Part shown: positions 9,385 to 21,996 of the stretch, piece by piece
How positions within the stretch are numbered: the first letter of the stretch is position 1
Layout: each line of letters begins with the position of its first letter
Translations under genes and position numbers: made by a program
NCBI GenBank assembly: GCA_016169955.1
Contig: JABJUM010000024.1
Location: forward strand, 310,001 to 374,000
Direction of reading: 5' to 3'
Source: Phytophthora vignae f. sp. vignae
Lineage: Eukaryota > Oomycota > Peronosporomycetes > Peronosporales > Peronosporaceae
DNA: 64,000 nt
The notes under the pieces: generated by a model
Told to the model about the DNA's origin: nothing
Seen by the model: the letters and a program-made list of their open reading frames with translations, nothing else
Databases searched by the model: none

Positions 9385-11774
9385 ATGATTGACAAGTCCA
9401 GTCGAGCGCCGTTCGAAACTGCTCGTGGTGGCGGCGTCTACGGCACGTTTGACTCGGCCGTTCCTGTTCACTCCACGCGGTCGAGGCTTAGTGGCTCGAG
9501 GGTATTGAGGCGAGCGGCAGGTGTCGCCACTCTACTCTTTTTCGCAGTCGCCGGGTATTCAGGAGTTATCTCCAACAACGCAGTTGTAGACGTGTCCAAC
9601 GTAGTGCAGGACAATGCCGCGATTACTGCTGCGTCGGAGCTCCACGGTGTCGAGAAGACGTTCGTGGACGGCGTGGATGTCGCCCACTTACGCGAATTCC
9701 AGCACAAGTTTTCCAGGTGAGTGAGTTGCCAATAGGAAATGTCATTAGATGCTGGCACAGTAGAGACTTTTTGTATTAATACATCCATGGGCTTTAGTGT
9801 TCCCCACGTTGCGGCAGTCGGCAAGACTATGAGACGGCCTTGTACACAGCGGAACAGTTCAAGTCGTTTGGGTTGAAGCCCGAGATCAAGACGTACCACA
9901 CGTTGCTCTCGACCCCTGTACGCCGCCATCTCGCCATTGTAGGACCGGGTGAAGCAGCACGAGAGCTCGACTTGACGGAGCCTCCCGTGGCTGGAGACGC
10001 GTGCACTAGTGACGACGACGCGTTGCCACCGTTCCTCGCGTACGCTGCCACGGGGAATGTTACGGCCTCCGTGGTGTACGTGAACTTCGGTAAGCCCGAA
10101 GACTTCGAGTGGCTTGTGGCCAACAACGTGGCACTGGAGGGCAAAATCGCGCTCGCTCGCTACGGCGGGAACTATCGGGGCCTGAAGGTCATGGCTGCAG
10201 AAGCACACGGCATGGCAGGGGTGCTCATTTACTCGGACCCGAACGAAGATGGCTTCGTCCAGGGACCTGTGTACCCTGACGGTCCGTGGCGACCCGAAGA
10301 CTCGTTCCAACGTGGAGCGACCATCTTCTTGTCGCTAGCTGCGGGGGATCCACTCACCCCTGGCTTCGCTTCTGTGCCTGGCGCGCCCTATCTCGACTAT
10401 GAAGACGCCAAGACCATTCCACACATTCCAGCGCTGCCGCTTTCGTACGGCCAGGCGAAGCACATTCTGGCATCGCTGGGTGGAATGAAAGCTCCAGCAG
10501 CTTGGCAAGGAGGACTGAGCTTCCCTCAGGGCTATCGCATTGGTGACGACGCTAACACCGTCGTCAATCTTGATATTGAGATGGACAACAAGGTCAGCCC
10601 TATCTGGGACGTCATCGGGACGATCGAAGGCTCGGAGGAACCGGACAAGCAGGTGATTCTGGGCAACCACCGTGACGCGTGGGTCTGTGGAGCGATTGAT
10701 CCGAGTAGTGGGTCCTCGGTACTGTTGGAGATCGCTCGTGGCTTGGGCGAGCTGCTTAAACAGGGATGGAAGCCTCGACGTTCAATCGTTCTCGGCTCGT
10801 GGGATGGCGAGGAGCCTGGTCTGTTGGGAAGTACGGAGTACGCAGAGGACAACGCCGAAGCTCTGACCAAGCAGGCGGTTGCCTACCTGAACGTTGACTC
10901 TACCATTGGACCCTTGGTGTATGCGGCGTCCAGTCCGTCCATCGCCGCGTTCCTCTTCAACACGGCTAAAGCTCTACCAGCGAACAAGTTCTACGGCGAC
11001 GAGACCGAGTCGACACTGTACGAACAATGGGTCGTTCAGACTGAAGCCAAGCGAGCACAACTCAACGGTGCGGACGATGGAACACTGGGTCCGGACCATC
11101 TCATCAAGCTGCTGGGCTCAGGCTCGGACTACTGGGCGTTTTACCAGCACCTTGGTATCATTTCGGTCGATATGGGCTTCGCGATCTCCAACCACGCGCA
11201 GTACGGCGTGTACCACAGCTCCATGGACAGCCTTATGTACGCCGAGCTGTACGGAGACCCCAACTACTCCACTCACGTCTCCACAGCTCGTTGGTGGGGA
11301 CTTCTGGGCCTTCGTCTAGCGGATAACAGCGTTCTTCCTTTCGACTATACGACGTACGCCGTCGTCATGAAGGAGGACCTTGCTCGGCTTGAAGAGAAGA
11401 TCACGGGGGTCGACTTTGCTGCACTTCATGAAGCCATCGACCGCTTCAGAGTCAGTGCCATCGAATTCCACTCGAATCTCGCCGCTTTTGAGGCAAACGC
11501 GACTGCTGAGTACGATGAAAGTGCTCCCCGAGTGTGGAACGAGAAACTTGTGCAGCTGGAGCGCCATTTCATCGCCGAAGCGGGACTCCCTCACCGACCT
11601 TGGTACAGACACGTGATCTTTGGACCAGGCTTCTACGAAGGTTACGCGGGGGCGGCTTTCCCCGGCATCTCGGACTGCGTAGCGTTCAACGACAACTCCA
11701 CTACGATCCAGGAGCACGTTGATGAGGTGGCGCGGATCGTCAACAGCGCTGCAGAATGGTTACTAGAAGGCTAG
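9385..11774 (+). CDS. M28 metallopeptidase, GCPII/PSMA-like, copy A (intron; possible frameshift)
   Basis: Type II membrane zinc carboxypeptidase predicted to trim peptides outside the cell or in the secretory lumen. Exon 1 (9385-9716) encodes a cytoplasmic YGTF motif, a signal anchor and the stalk. Exon 2 holds the PA domain, the M28 domain and the transferrin-receptor-like dimerisation domain. Zinc and catalytic motifs are present: NHRDAWVCGAIDPSSG, WDGEEPGLLGS, NVDSTI and YHSSMDS. The most natural acceptor (AG 9796-9797) gives the conserved SVPHVA and then runs out of frame, as if one base were missing near 9812-9814. A second acceptor (AG 9816-9817) restores the frame at the cost of about six residues. 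Copies B and D have no intron here. The gene is either functional by alternative splicing, a young pseudogene, or affected by a sequence error. It is tail to tail with the PhyH-like gene (87 bp). Confidence 0.8.
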
Positions 11775-11860
11775 AAGCGTACAGTACTACAAAGCTATGA
11801 GCTCATCAAACTAGCTCGCTTTTCATTAATCATCTCCTCAATTCGCATTTGCAGCCGCAG

Positions 11861-12748
11861 CTAGCTCTCGTACATGGGCTTGAAGGGCACGTTGCCCGTG
11901 GTCTGCAGCCAGTTGTCGGCGGGGTAGGCCACATTGTGGCTCTCCACGACGTGGATCGAGTAGGCGTGGCGCGAGTTCGGGGACTTGTTGGCCTCGCTGT
12001 AGTGCACGAAGGAGCTGTGCAGCAACACCAAGTCTCCCTTGTTCGTGAATAACGGCTGACTCTTGCTCACGTCAAAAGGCTCAACCTTCTCCGGTACATT
12101 CTCCAGCAATAAGCCTCCGTTCTGCTCCTGCTGCTCCTTGGTCGTCCTTCTGAGTCGCTGACGCACTGGCACCGTCAAGTGCGAGCCGGGGACGCCGTGT
12201 AGACAGCCGTTCTCGAGCGTGCAGTCCTCCAGCGCCCACCAGAAGCCCACGACGGACTGCGGCTCCGTGTAGAGGTAGCTGCCGTCCTGGTGGGGCTTGA
12301 CCTCCCCGCCGATGCTCGGCTGCTTGAAGATGCACATGGACTGCACGGCCATCGGGCGCACGTAGCCCAGCGACTTGAGGATGTCCGTGACCTCGGGCGC
12401 GTAGCTGACCTTGTGGAAGACCGGGTCGAGGTTGTGCAGGTTGTGGCCGATCTTGTTAATGGCTACATCCAGCGGCACGGCCAGCGTCTTGTGGTCCGCC
12501 TGGAACGCGTGCTCTTCGAAGAAGTAGCGGATCTTGTCGCCCGACTCGAGGAAGTACTCGTCATTCATGCGGCGCGTCTGCTCGTTCGTGGTGAAGATGG
12601 AGCGGTGCTCGTTCACGTCGCACTGCGCCACGTACTCGCCCGCCTTGGCGCGCAGCTCATCGCAGACAGCGTGCGACAGCGCCTGCGGGATCACGAGGAA
12701 GCCGTCGCGCTCGAAGGCCGCGAGCTGCTCGGAGGTCAGGCCTGGCAT
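11861..12748 (-). CDS. Phytanoyl-CoA dioxygenase domain protein (PHYHD1-like, 295 aa)
   Basis: Fe(II)/2-oxoglutarate-dependent oxygenase of the PhyH family, closest in layout to PHYHD1. The iron ligands are visible as H153-x-D155 (KPHQDGSYLY) and H249 (SSFVHYSEAN); R260 (NSRHAYSIH) would bind 2-oxoglutarate. The N-terminus has the family's FERDGFLVIPQAL opening and the C-terminus ends after NVPFKPMYES. There is no signal peptide and no PTS1 or PTS2, so a cytosolic location is likely; the substrate is unknown. It is a single exon of normal family length, convergent with M28 copy A and with no sign of decay. Confidence 0.9.
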   Translation of the reverse strand: MPGLTSEQLAAFERDGFLVIPQALSHAVCDELRAKAGEYVAQCDVNEHRSIFTTNEQTRRMNDEYFLESGDKIRYFFEEHAFQADHKTLAVPLDVAINKIGHNLHNLDPVFHKVSYAPEVTDILKSLGYVRPMAVQSMCIFKQPSIGGEVKPHQDGSYLYTEPQSVVGFWWALEDCTLENGCLHGVPGSHLTVPVRQRLRRTTKEQQEQNGGLLLENVPEKVEPFDVSKSQPLFTNKGDLVLLHSSFVHYSEANKSPNSRHAYSIHVVESHNVAYPADNWLQTTGNVPFKPMYES

Positions 12749-13966
12749 GGTCGAAATGGGAATCTTTTGGGGTTATCAGATACTGTGCCACCGAAACTTG
12801 GTAATTAATGATCGGATTGGAGGGGGGATGAATACTGACCACACGTTTCTACATACATGTTGAAGTTGTCGGGATGTAGCCATCTATCGGCTGTAACGAT
12901 CTTTTTGGTCCGGTACTGCTTGATGCAGCTAGCATGGCGCGCGCGTGTGTGGAGGCAGAGCCGCTACATGTAGTGCGCCGTTGCCTTCGAGACGAGTGAG
13001 GCGGCCCTTCTCCAACGAACTGGTGAATGGAGAGGGGGTCGTTCCTCGAGCGGCTCTACTAACGGCCTGCTGGTGGTGAAGTAACGTGGGGGGGGGGGTC
13101 GGAAACGGCTTCGGCCAAGGGCGGACCGTGGGTCAAGCGCCACTGACTATTGAATTTCCCCCCTTGTGCATTGTGGGCCAAGGCGCCGCATCGCGTCGCT
13201 GAGCTGGCCCGGCTCGGGTCTTGCTTGATCCAGCGTCAACTAACCTTCAACGGTGCGCGTGAGATCTTATCCCTTGACCTAATGACCCGCTGGAAAGTGC
13301 CGTTTGCAGCTATCACGAGGCTGCAAAGGACCAGGCAGGCGAACGATAACTTCGTTTGTGGCGTGTCTGGGGGCCCATGAGAAGCCACGAAAGCCACGTT
13401 GAGAGAGTGGTAGGGGCCCCGCCCCAGCCGGGAAGGAATGAGGACAGAATGCTCGGGAAGAAGAACATACCGGTTTCCTTCTCCTAATTCACGAGCAGCT
13501 CGCTGTCCTGAATAGAGCCCTTACTGCTTGCCTGCATCCCAACGGCTTGCTTGACTCGGGGCGAGGTCCCATAAAGTCGACGTAACGAACTGAAGCAGCG
13601 GCGTAACGGATCGGCCAGCATTACAGCCCAATCTATCGTGTAGTTGTGCGTGTTGTGTCCTTGCCGTCGACGAGAGCCACTTTTCCATCGAGTCGTTTCA
13701 AGTTTCGTTCACCTGCGTGAAACGAGGCCTGCGCTCATGGTCACTAGCAGCGCTCGGATGGGACGGCACACACGCGAAACTTCCCATCGGAATCCTCAAG
13801 CCAGGCTGCGCGCTGCACTGCACTCGGCCCCGTTGGGCTCGCTCACATCCGAACTCATCGTCTATCTGCCGCGCCGGACTGCCACTTGTATTTTGAGTTG
13901 CACCGAAAGCTACCGACCGACGAGTAAAGAAACGGAAGTGAGCTCTTGATAAGAACAGAATAAACG
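12749..13966. other. Long intergenic region between the divergent PhyH-like and Ser-rich genes
   Basis: This should contain both promoters and the leader of the 13967 gene. It holds a G-run near 13088-13098. Short ORFs (for example 13644-13949) show no motif and lack support. No RNA gene was recognised. Confidence 0.4.
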
Positions 13967-15601
13967 ATGGTCACCGCCCCGCCCAGTGCCTCCAAGAGCA
14001 CGCCCGATGTTCACGGAGCGACGGTCCCCGCGCAGATCCTGCTGTCCCCCATTTCCGTCGCTCACAGGGTGCGTTTGCTAGCAGCTGGATGACTCGGGGG
14101 ATTGTAGCTCACATTGTCCCTGCAGAGCCAGATGCTGGAAGCTGAAGCTGCGGGGAAACCCTCGACAGGGAATGCGATTCGAGACCAGTGGGTCGCCAAC
14201 CTGCAAAAGAGGCGGATGGCCGCAGCGGCAGGACTCGGAGGACCGATAGGCAACGGGAACCCGCTGCCCCCTTCAGCCACAGGAACCAACTCGAATAACG
14301 GCAGCAGGTCCAACAGCAATAGCAGGTCGAGCAGCAACAGCCGGAGCAGTTCGGCCAAACGCGGCAGTCGAAGTCGCAGTGGAGCATCGCGAGCTGGGTC
14401 CAAGAACGGCGGACGGAATGCTACACAGTTGAGTGCTGCGGCTCTCGAGAAGAGTCTGAATGCTCATCAACGCAACGCACACCGACACAGCCAGTTCGCG
14501 ACAATGTCTTCCGGCTTGATCGTGGACAGTCAGATCGCCATGAGCGACGCGGACGCGCTGGCACTGCAGCAGTCGTCGATGCTCTTCAGTGGATTAGGTT
14601 GCTTCGAGCTCGAGTCGCCGTCGTTCTCGCGGCTCATTTCGTCCTCTCTCGACGGAGACTTCCCGTTAGCCTCACCAGACCCCGTAGCCACCACCACCAC
14701 CACCACGAAGAAGACCAAGGCTCGACCGAAAAGAACCACGAAAGCAGGATCAAAGAAGCGACCAACGCACTGCCTGGCGCTTGATGTCGATCAGCCGAAG
14801 CCGCGCACGCCGCGTCGGAAGCTCAACTGCGGCTCAGCGACGTTTGATGACTTCGATCTCGATTACAGCGTGGGGTCGGGCTCTTCAGGGTTCCCGGGGG
14901 TAGGAACGCCGTCCAATTTCCGTGTGGACGCGTCATGTACGAGCACGAGGCATCTCTGGGGACAGGACTTTGACCTGACTGGAGCTGGGGGCTACGCAGA
15001 TACTTTCCTCGACTTGCCAACTCCGCGGCTAGCTGAAATGCCCTTGATGTCGTCCTCACAGCAGTCGAACGCCAGCTCAACCACCAGCAACAGCAGCAGG
15101 CAGTCGAACGACGATCAGGACTCGAAACTCGACCACCCGCGACTCATTCGCACCAGCAGCATCGAGCAGGAAGGCTTGAGTCACTTCCTTGAGCAGACCA
15201 ACCTCGACGGCAGCGACGGCGGCCACGGGGACGAGCTCTACCAGCTCGCAGCGACGCCGCTAGTCAGCGCTCGCAAGTCTCCATTCGGAGGCGGCTCCTT
15301 CTTCACCAGTGGCGCGACGCCACGCTCCGCTGCAGCTGCGGCTGTAGACGAGTGCTTTGGCGGCAAGTCCACGGTGTTCTCGTCGTCGTGGATGCCGTCG
15401 CCGTCCCCTATCGGGTCTTCGCATCGGCCCGGTGTTTCCGCGGCGCGGCGTCGTATGACGCCTCGCGACCAGAAGCACCCGCCCGAGTTCGAGACCTTGA
15501 TGGACGAGTACAAATTCACCGACATCGACCACGAGCTCGACAGTTTCTACCTGGACACCATGGAGGCCATCGGCAACGACCTCGACCTCATGTCCAACTG
15601 A
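13967..15601 (+). CDS. Ser-rich protein of unknown function, two exons (525 aa)
   Basis: I do not recognise this protein. Exon 1 is 13967-14068 and exon 2 is 14126-15601, joined in phase 0 by a 57-bp GT-AG intron. The protein is low in predicted structure: an Asn/Ser repeat region (residues about 85-115), a basic block rich in Lys/Arg/Thr (TTKKTKARPKRTTKAGSKKR, near 225) that could be a nuclear signal, several Ser-rich linkers, and a C-terminal block from MTPRDQKHPPEFETLMDEY to the end that looks folded and acidic (ELDSFYLDTMEAIGNDLDL). The acidic, hydrophobic tail plus the basic patch would fit a transcriptional or signalling scaffold, but that is a guess. There is no signal peptide. Confidence 0.7.
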
Positions 15602-15984
15602 GCGTCGCGGGGTCATCTTGCCAGGCTAATAGTTAGCTGGAGTCCGTCGTAGAAATAGAGCCGTACAAAATACCCTACGCATACCTAAGCTTATGATAAT
15701 AGAAAAGTGCAATTGAACCACGCAAAGGCACGAGCAGTAACTCAAAAACTACGCTGTTGATAGCTTTGCCTGGAGTTTCCTTTCGGCACTGCAGCTGTGA
15801 GGTGAAGCACAGTACTACATGGTTCAATGCAGTTGATATACCTTCTCGTCATGACGCTTGCACACCATCCAACGATTGAGCTGCTGGATGGTGGCGACTG
15901 CTTTTGAAAGTCCTTTGCCTAAATGTACCGGTATCCAGTGTCTTCACTTCGAGTTTCGCCTCCAAGTCCGCTATGCTCATTACG
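15602..15984. other. Intergenic stretch, nothing recognised
   Basis: This is the 3' flank of the Ser-rich gene and the upstream flank of an effector pseudogene. No motif or repeat stands out. Confidence 0.4.
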
Positions 15985-16320
15985 ATGCGCTCTCCTCAAG
16001 TGATACTGTTGTCTGTAGTCGTTTTTCTCGTCCTCGCTGATGCGCTCTCAGCGACTGAAGCATTGAAGGCTAAGGTCCCCTCGTATTTGACCATAGCTGG
16101 TCGGAATCTCAATGGGGGAGGGCACCTACAGGTCGACGGAGACGACGACGAAAAGCTAGCTTGGGGCGACCTGTCCGCTGTCAAGGCGAAAGTGCGCAAC
16201 TTTTTGTCAAGAATGAATCTGAAAGACACGGCCAACGACATGCTAAGGCCAAGAAAGAGTTGGGGCTGTACGGACTCACCAGCACCGAAGTGCCGCTGTT
16301 TAGGTCGATGGCTCCACTCG
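15985..16320 (+). pseudogene. RXLR effector pseudogene (copy 1)
   Basis: The first ~85 codons are closely related to the intact effector at 21997-22728: the same signal peptide (MRSPQV...FLVLADALSATEA) and the same AGRNLNGG spacer. The RXLR site has decayed: where the intact copy has RSLR, this one reads HLQ. The frame breaks near 16238, after KDTAND. A short match (KKELGLYGLT) continues in another frame, and similarity is then lost. The region encoding most of the C-terminal effector domain is missing, so no functional protein is expected. Confidence 0.85.
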
Positions 16321-16344
16321 CATCGCGGTGGTTATCCAGGGTGA

Positions 16345-17183
16345 TACTATATTTGTCACCAGTTCCTCAGCGCCTTGATGCAGCAATGAGATACGTTGCA
16401 CAAATGGACTGGATCTGCGCGGGAGCACTGCAACTTCAACAACGTCAACGTAGACCTTTTCGGTGCAGTCTACGTTCACTATTATCATGTAATCAACGAA
16501 CTTCATAAAGCATCAATCCGTAGGGAAAACTAACGCACTGAAGACGCTTCAAATTGAAGCCTTCAATGCCATCGATGGGATCTGCGTTCGACTCCAGAAT
16601 TGGTTTTCCTTCCTCGACTGTTAGGCTAACGCTGTGTGTGCCCACCTCGCTTATTTTCTGCTTCTGGGCAGCTCCAGCCCGACCTCCTCACACAGTTGGA
16701 TCCATCTGCCCGCCGGAGCCCCAATACAGTACCAGACATCAACCGTGCCATCATGGCCTCCATGGCCCCAGCAGCAAACACCGCGCCACTCGCCTCTAGC
16801 CTCAGCCATCATGAAGCCTTTTTGCCATTCACACGTCGCACCAGCCGCGCTCCATTTGCTCCAGTTCGCAGATGCCGAGGCCGCTCCGAGTCCCCCATTT
16901 CAGCAGCTTGTCCCGGTGATATTGATTTGCAAACGGCGCTGATTAACGATATCACGACAACTTCAACCTGTTTAACATCTCCCAAAACTACAAATCTGCG
17001 CGCTCTATTTACCAATCTAGCCTCAATATCTCTGCTCTCATTGGTCCAAATTCGAACCGACACACAAAGTTCAACTAACATCAAGTCGCCGCTCTACAAG
17101 ACGTGCGTCATTCAGTCGCGAATTCACCTCCGAGCCCCCAAGGCGCTCTCCATCCTCTCCCCCTCCCCCTGCTCCTTCGGCCA
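16345..17183. other. Intergenic stretch upstream of the acyl-CoA ligase
   Basis: Several frames are open here, including a continuation of the ligase frame, but none has a motif. It is probably the promoter and leader. Confidence 0.4.
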
Positions 17184-19212
17184 ATGCTCGCTCGCCGTCT
17201 GCTCCGCGCCGCGTCCGCTCGCTCGAGTCTGCGCAGTGGCGCCGTCGCCCCGCGCATCCTGCGGCGGCCTGGGCCGCTCTCTGCGTCGTCATCTCCGCTT
17301 ACGTTCCGCTCCTTCTCCATGATCGTGCACGAGTCGCCGCACCCCGAGGTGGACATCCCCGACAAGACCATCTGGGACATCGTGAGCGACCAGCTGAGCG
17401 TCCACGCGGACAAACCGGCCTTCATCGACGGCCTCACGCACGAGTACATCACGTTCCAGCAGCTGCACGAGCGCGCGAGACGTTTCGCCATTGCGCTCGC
17501 CAAGGACGGCGTCAAGAGGGGCGACGCCGTCATCTTGCACTCGTTCAACTGCCTGGACTACCCCACGGCGGTGCTGGCGCTGACGTCGCTGGGCGCCGTG
17601 TGCTCCCCCGCGTCGCCCATGTTCCTGCCCGACGAGCTGGCGGTGCAGATCAAGGCGGCCAAAGCCAGGTACATTATCACGCACAAGGAGCTGGAGAAGA
17701 CCGCGGTAGACGCGGCGGAGCTGTGCGGCGTTGACAAGAAGTTTATTTACACGATGGGACACGGCGAGGACACGGAGGAAGGACTCTCCAGCATCGAGTA
17801 CGTCCGCAGCCTGTTTGAATGAGGGGGGTCAACTATACACGATGAGGGCTAATTGGGCTTACTTGTTCTTTTGTAGTGATATGGTCCAGCATGACGACCC
17901 CTCGTTCCAGTTCGAGAAGATCGACCCAGAGAGCAACGTGCTGCTGCCATTCTCCAGCGGAACGACCGGCGTCCCTAAGGTGAGCGCCACAAACGTGTTG
18001 AATGATGAGAGCTTCAAACTGACATTGCTGTACGATGGTACCCACAGGGCGTTGCATTGAGCGCGAAGAACATTCTGTCAAACGCGTTCCAAGTCGACCA
18101 CGTGGAGGATCTGGGCGGGTACTCGCTCGGACTGCTGCCGTTCTTCCACATTTACGGCATGATGCTGCTGCACTTGTCGCTGTATCAAGGAGCGGCCAAG
18201 GTGGTGCTGCCGCGCTTCGAACCCGAGACGTTCCTGAACGCTCTATCCAAGTACAAGGTACGCCATCCCCGTGTATTGCCTTCTTGGGTGTCGAGATATG
18301 AAGTCTAACTGCTCGCGGTTTGTGTAGATCCGAGCTGCACACATTGCCCCGCCTGTTGCGCTCTTCCTCGCTCACCACCCTCTCGTCGAGAAATACGATA
18401 TCTCGTCCACTGAGTTCCTCGTGTCTGGCGGAGCTCCGATGGGCAAGGAGGTGGAAAAGTTGGTCAAGGACCGACTGAAGGTCACTGTGAAGCAAGCCTA
18501 TGGAATGACGGAGGCTTCGCCAGCCGTCAACTACGCCGAAGACGCTTACCGCAAGCCGGTAAGTGATTGATTCGAATACCTGAGCACACTGAGCTAGTTC
18601 ACTCACAAAACTTTATTGCTTTGCCATATCCAGGGAAGTGTTGGTCGCTTGCTGCCGAACACCCAGCTTCGCGTGAAATGCACGGCCACCGACAAGGATC
18701 TGGGCATTGGTGAGCACGGAGAGCTGCTGTACAAGGGTCCGCAGGTCATGCTAGGCTACACCAACAACGCCGAGGCGAACAAGAGCGTGTTCACCGAGGA
18801 CCGGTTCTTGCGTACGGGTGACATCGGCTTCATCGACGAGGACGGCTTCGTGTTCATCGTCGACCGCGTCAAGGAGCTGATCAAGTACAAGGGCCACCAG
18901 GTGGCGCCGGCCGAGCTTGAAGACGTGCTGAACCACCACCCGCAGATCTCCGACGCCTGCTGCGTGCGAGGGAAGGACGCGTTCGGTGAGGAGATCCCCA
19001 AGGCCTACGTCGTGCTCAAGGACCCCACGAACGCGGCGGGCCTCACGGAGGAGGACGTGATGGACTTTGTGGCCTCCAAGGTCGCCCCCTTCAAGAAGGT
19101 GCGCCAGGTCGAGTTCATCGACGCGATCCCCAAGAGCGCCACGGGCAAGATCCTGCGACGCGAGCTCCAAGTGCACGAAAACCAGCAGCACCAGCAGGCC
19201 AACGCGGCCTGA
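17184..19212 (+). CDS. 4-coumarate-CoA ligase-like acyl-CoA synthetase, five exons (583 aa)
   Basis: ANL-superfamily enzyme that activates a carboxylic acid through an acyl-AMP and transfers it to CoA. The exons are 17184-17812, 17877-17979, 18048-18257, 18328-18558 and 18634-19212; all boundaries are GT-AG and the frame is continuous. Motifs: the phosphate-binding loop SSGTTGVPK (residues 236-244), YGMTE (about 372), RTGDIGFIDEDGF and VDRVKELIKYKG, and the C-terminal catalytic Lys in SATGKILRRE (about K563). The first ~50 residues are Arg/Ser/Ala-rich with almost no acidic residues, as in a mitochondrial targeting peptide; the C-terminus (QANAA) is not a PTS1. The exact substrate (coumarate, medium-chain acid or other) cannot be read from sequence. 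The donor of intron 1 (GTTTGA) is weak but is the only one found that keeps the frame. Confidence 0.88.
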
Positions 19213-19438
19213 AGAGGGAGATGACTGCCCGTGCGTATTGCTGTCTGTGGGTTTATGAGGATAATCGTACAAAAGAATTGTTTGAATTGCATCTCTCACT
19301 TCAACCAGACTGTATCCATGTTGAGCAATCCCTGGATGTACCCATGATGAGTGTATCTATGAAGTCGACGCATCCTTTCGTGCGGAAGATACGTCATTCC
19401 GGATTGCGCGCCCAGCAGACTCCTCCTGTCCGCAGGCC

Positions 19439-21758
19439 ATGGACAGCGACTCCAGCGACATCTACGGCACGTTCGACGGCCGCCAAGTGAACGCCAATGC
19501 ATTGCCGAGCTCCCCAGCCTCTTCGTCTCTCAAGTCCTCGCTGTTTCGAGTCGCGGGGCTTGCTGGTGTGCTGTTAATCGCCGGCTACGCGACGTCCAGC
19601 GGCTTCCAGACGCTGCAACGCGTGGATTCCGTCGTGACACTCAATGAACAAGACGGAGCCGCCGCTGGGGACAGTCCGTTGCTCCATAACGTGGCACTCG
19701 AGACGGAGCTGAACGACGTCGAGCGACAACTCGTCGACGGAGTGGACGCTGAGCGTATCCGCGAATATCTGCACGTGTACTCGCGCCAGCCGCACATCGC
19801 CGGCTCCAAGGCGGACTACGAGACGGCGCTGTACACTGTGGAGAAGTTCAAGTCTTTCGGGATCAAGACGGAGATCAAGGAGTACTACACGCTACTGTCC
19901 ACGCCGGTGCGTCGTCGTCTCGCCATCCTCGAGCCGCAAGAAGCTGCCCAAGAGCTGAATCTGACCGAGGGCTCAGTGGCTGGAGACTCCTGCACAAGTG
20001 ATGCCACTGCAGAGCCGCCCTTCCTGGCGTACTCGCCATCGGGCAACGTGACGGCGTCGGTCGTGTGTGTACGCGAACTACGGCTCGCAGCAGGATTTCC
20101 AGTGGCTGGTGGACCAGGGCATCGACCTCAAGGGGAAGATTGCATTGGTTCGCTATGGGATCAACTACCGTGGTCTAAAGGTGCTGGCGGCACTGGAACA
20201 CGGCATGGCGGGGGTGCTCATCTACTCGGACCCGTTAGATGACGGGTACGGTAAGGGTCCCGTCTACCCTGAAGGTCCGTGGCGACCGGAGAACTCATTC
20301 CAGCGTGGGTCGATCTACAACGAGTGTGGTGATCCGCTGACGCCTGGTTGGGCGTCGGTCCTTGGTGCGAAATAGCTCAAGTATGAAGACGTCAAGACGA
20401 TCCCGCACTTGCCGTCGCTGCCACTATCGTACGGCCAGGCGCAGCACATTCTGAAGGCTTTGAAAGGTCAACAAGCCCCTGCGAGTTGGCAGGGAGGACT
20501 GACGTTCCCTAATGGCTACCACATTGGTGACGATGGCTCGACGGTGGTGAATTTGGACTTGGAAATGGACAACTCTGTTGGCCCCATTTGGGACGTGATC
20601 GGCACTATTGAAGGCGCAGAGGAGCCCGAGAAGCAGGTCATCCTGGGTAACCACCGTGACGCGTGGGTGTGTGGAGCCATTGACCCCAACAGCGGCACTT
20701 CGGTACTGGTGGAGCTAGGACGCGTGTTTGGAGAGATGCTGAAGACTGGGTGGAGACCCAAGCGTACGATCGTCCTTGCGTCGTGGGACGCCGAAGAGCA
20801 GGGACTTATCGGCAGCACCGAGTTCGTCGAGGAGAACGCAGAGCGACTGAAAGACGAGGCCATCGCGTACCTCAACGTCGACACTACACTAGGCCCCCTT
20901 GCAGGGGCCGGTGGGTCGCCATCGATCGCCAAGCTGCTCTTCCAGACTGCAAACGCCATCCCCGCCAACGATTTCGGCGGCGTTGCAGTAGAGCAGAAGA
21001 CGCTGTACCAGCAGTGGCTCGCCCAGACCGAGTCCTACCGCCTCAGCAACGCCACCAGCGGCACCATCGGGCCTGATCATCTCCTGACTGTGCTGGGGAC
21101 TGCGAGCGACTTTGGAGCGTTCTGCCACCACTTGGGCGTCGTGTCTGCCAACATCGGCTTTAACCTCCCTGGAGCGTACGGCACCTACCACAGCACCATG
21201 GACAGCATCATGTACTCGGAGCTGTTTGCAGATCCAGACTACATCTCGCACGTGACGACGGGCCGCTGGTGGGGGCTCTTGGCTCTGCGTCTCGCAGACA
21301 ACGCCGTGCTCCCGTTCGAGTTCTCAACGTACGCATCGGTGATGAATGAGGCTGTCACGTCGTTTGAGGCGGCGTTGAAGGTCCAAGCGGAGCGACAACC
21401 CGGAGTTGACACCGTCGACCTTACTGAGCTGCGTCGTGCGATTGCTAAATTCGACGCTAACGTTCAGGAGTTTCACGAAAAGCTGGGGGAGTTGCAACCT
21501 GGATCGAAGCTCAGCTACTGGAACGACAAGCTCATGTACTTGGAGCGTCATCTTACGCTGGAGTCTGGTCTGCCACACCGTGGCTGGTACAAGCACGTGG
21601 TGTTTGGCCCTGGATTCTACGACGGCTACGGGGGCACGGCGTTCCCTGGTCTAGCGGACGGCATCGCCTTCCACGACAGTGCTGAGGTTATCCAGGCACA
21701 TGTCGACGACGTGGTGAAGGTGCTGGACGGTGCTGCCGGCTTCCTCTTGTCCAAGTAA
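19439..21758 (+). pseudogene. M28 metallopeptidase, GCPII/PSMA-like, copy B (two lesions)
   Basis: A near-full-length relative of copies A and D. It starts with the same DIYGTF cytoplasmic motif, then a signal anchor (VAGLAGVLLIAGYATS), the PA domain, the M28 domain (NHRDAWVCGAIDPNSG, WDAEEQGLIGS, NVDTTL, YHSTMDS) and the dimerisation domain. It carries two inactivating changes: four extra bases in a GT-repeat at about 20065-20071 (GTCGTG then GTGT before the conserved tyrosine codon), and an in-frame TAG at 20373-20375 shortly after the conserved TPGWASV. All zinc ligands downstream are still intact and the frame is otherwise clean, so the decay is young. It is convergent with the intact effector at 21997-22728. 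Confidence 0.88.
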
Positions 21759-21996
21759 CACTGGAACATCGTGTAAATACGGCGCCCCTCGCAGAACTGA
21801 GTCGGAGAGATAGAGCTCCTCGCTTTTGGCACTAGGATCGGGTACTGTAGACAAATAGTAGTACTTGCCAGTCTAAAACACTTCATATTACTAGTATTCG
21901 TTCTTAAAAAGAGTGGATTGCAAGAACACCTTGTATGTAGAAGTTCTAGTTCTCATTGACGGCACGGCACCTCGTGTTGGTTTTGCTGTACCTCGG

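Noticed and set aside
16636..17322. 228-codon ORF upstream of the acyl-CoA ligase
   Set aside because: It overlaps the ligase targeting peptide in another frame and has no motif.
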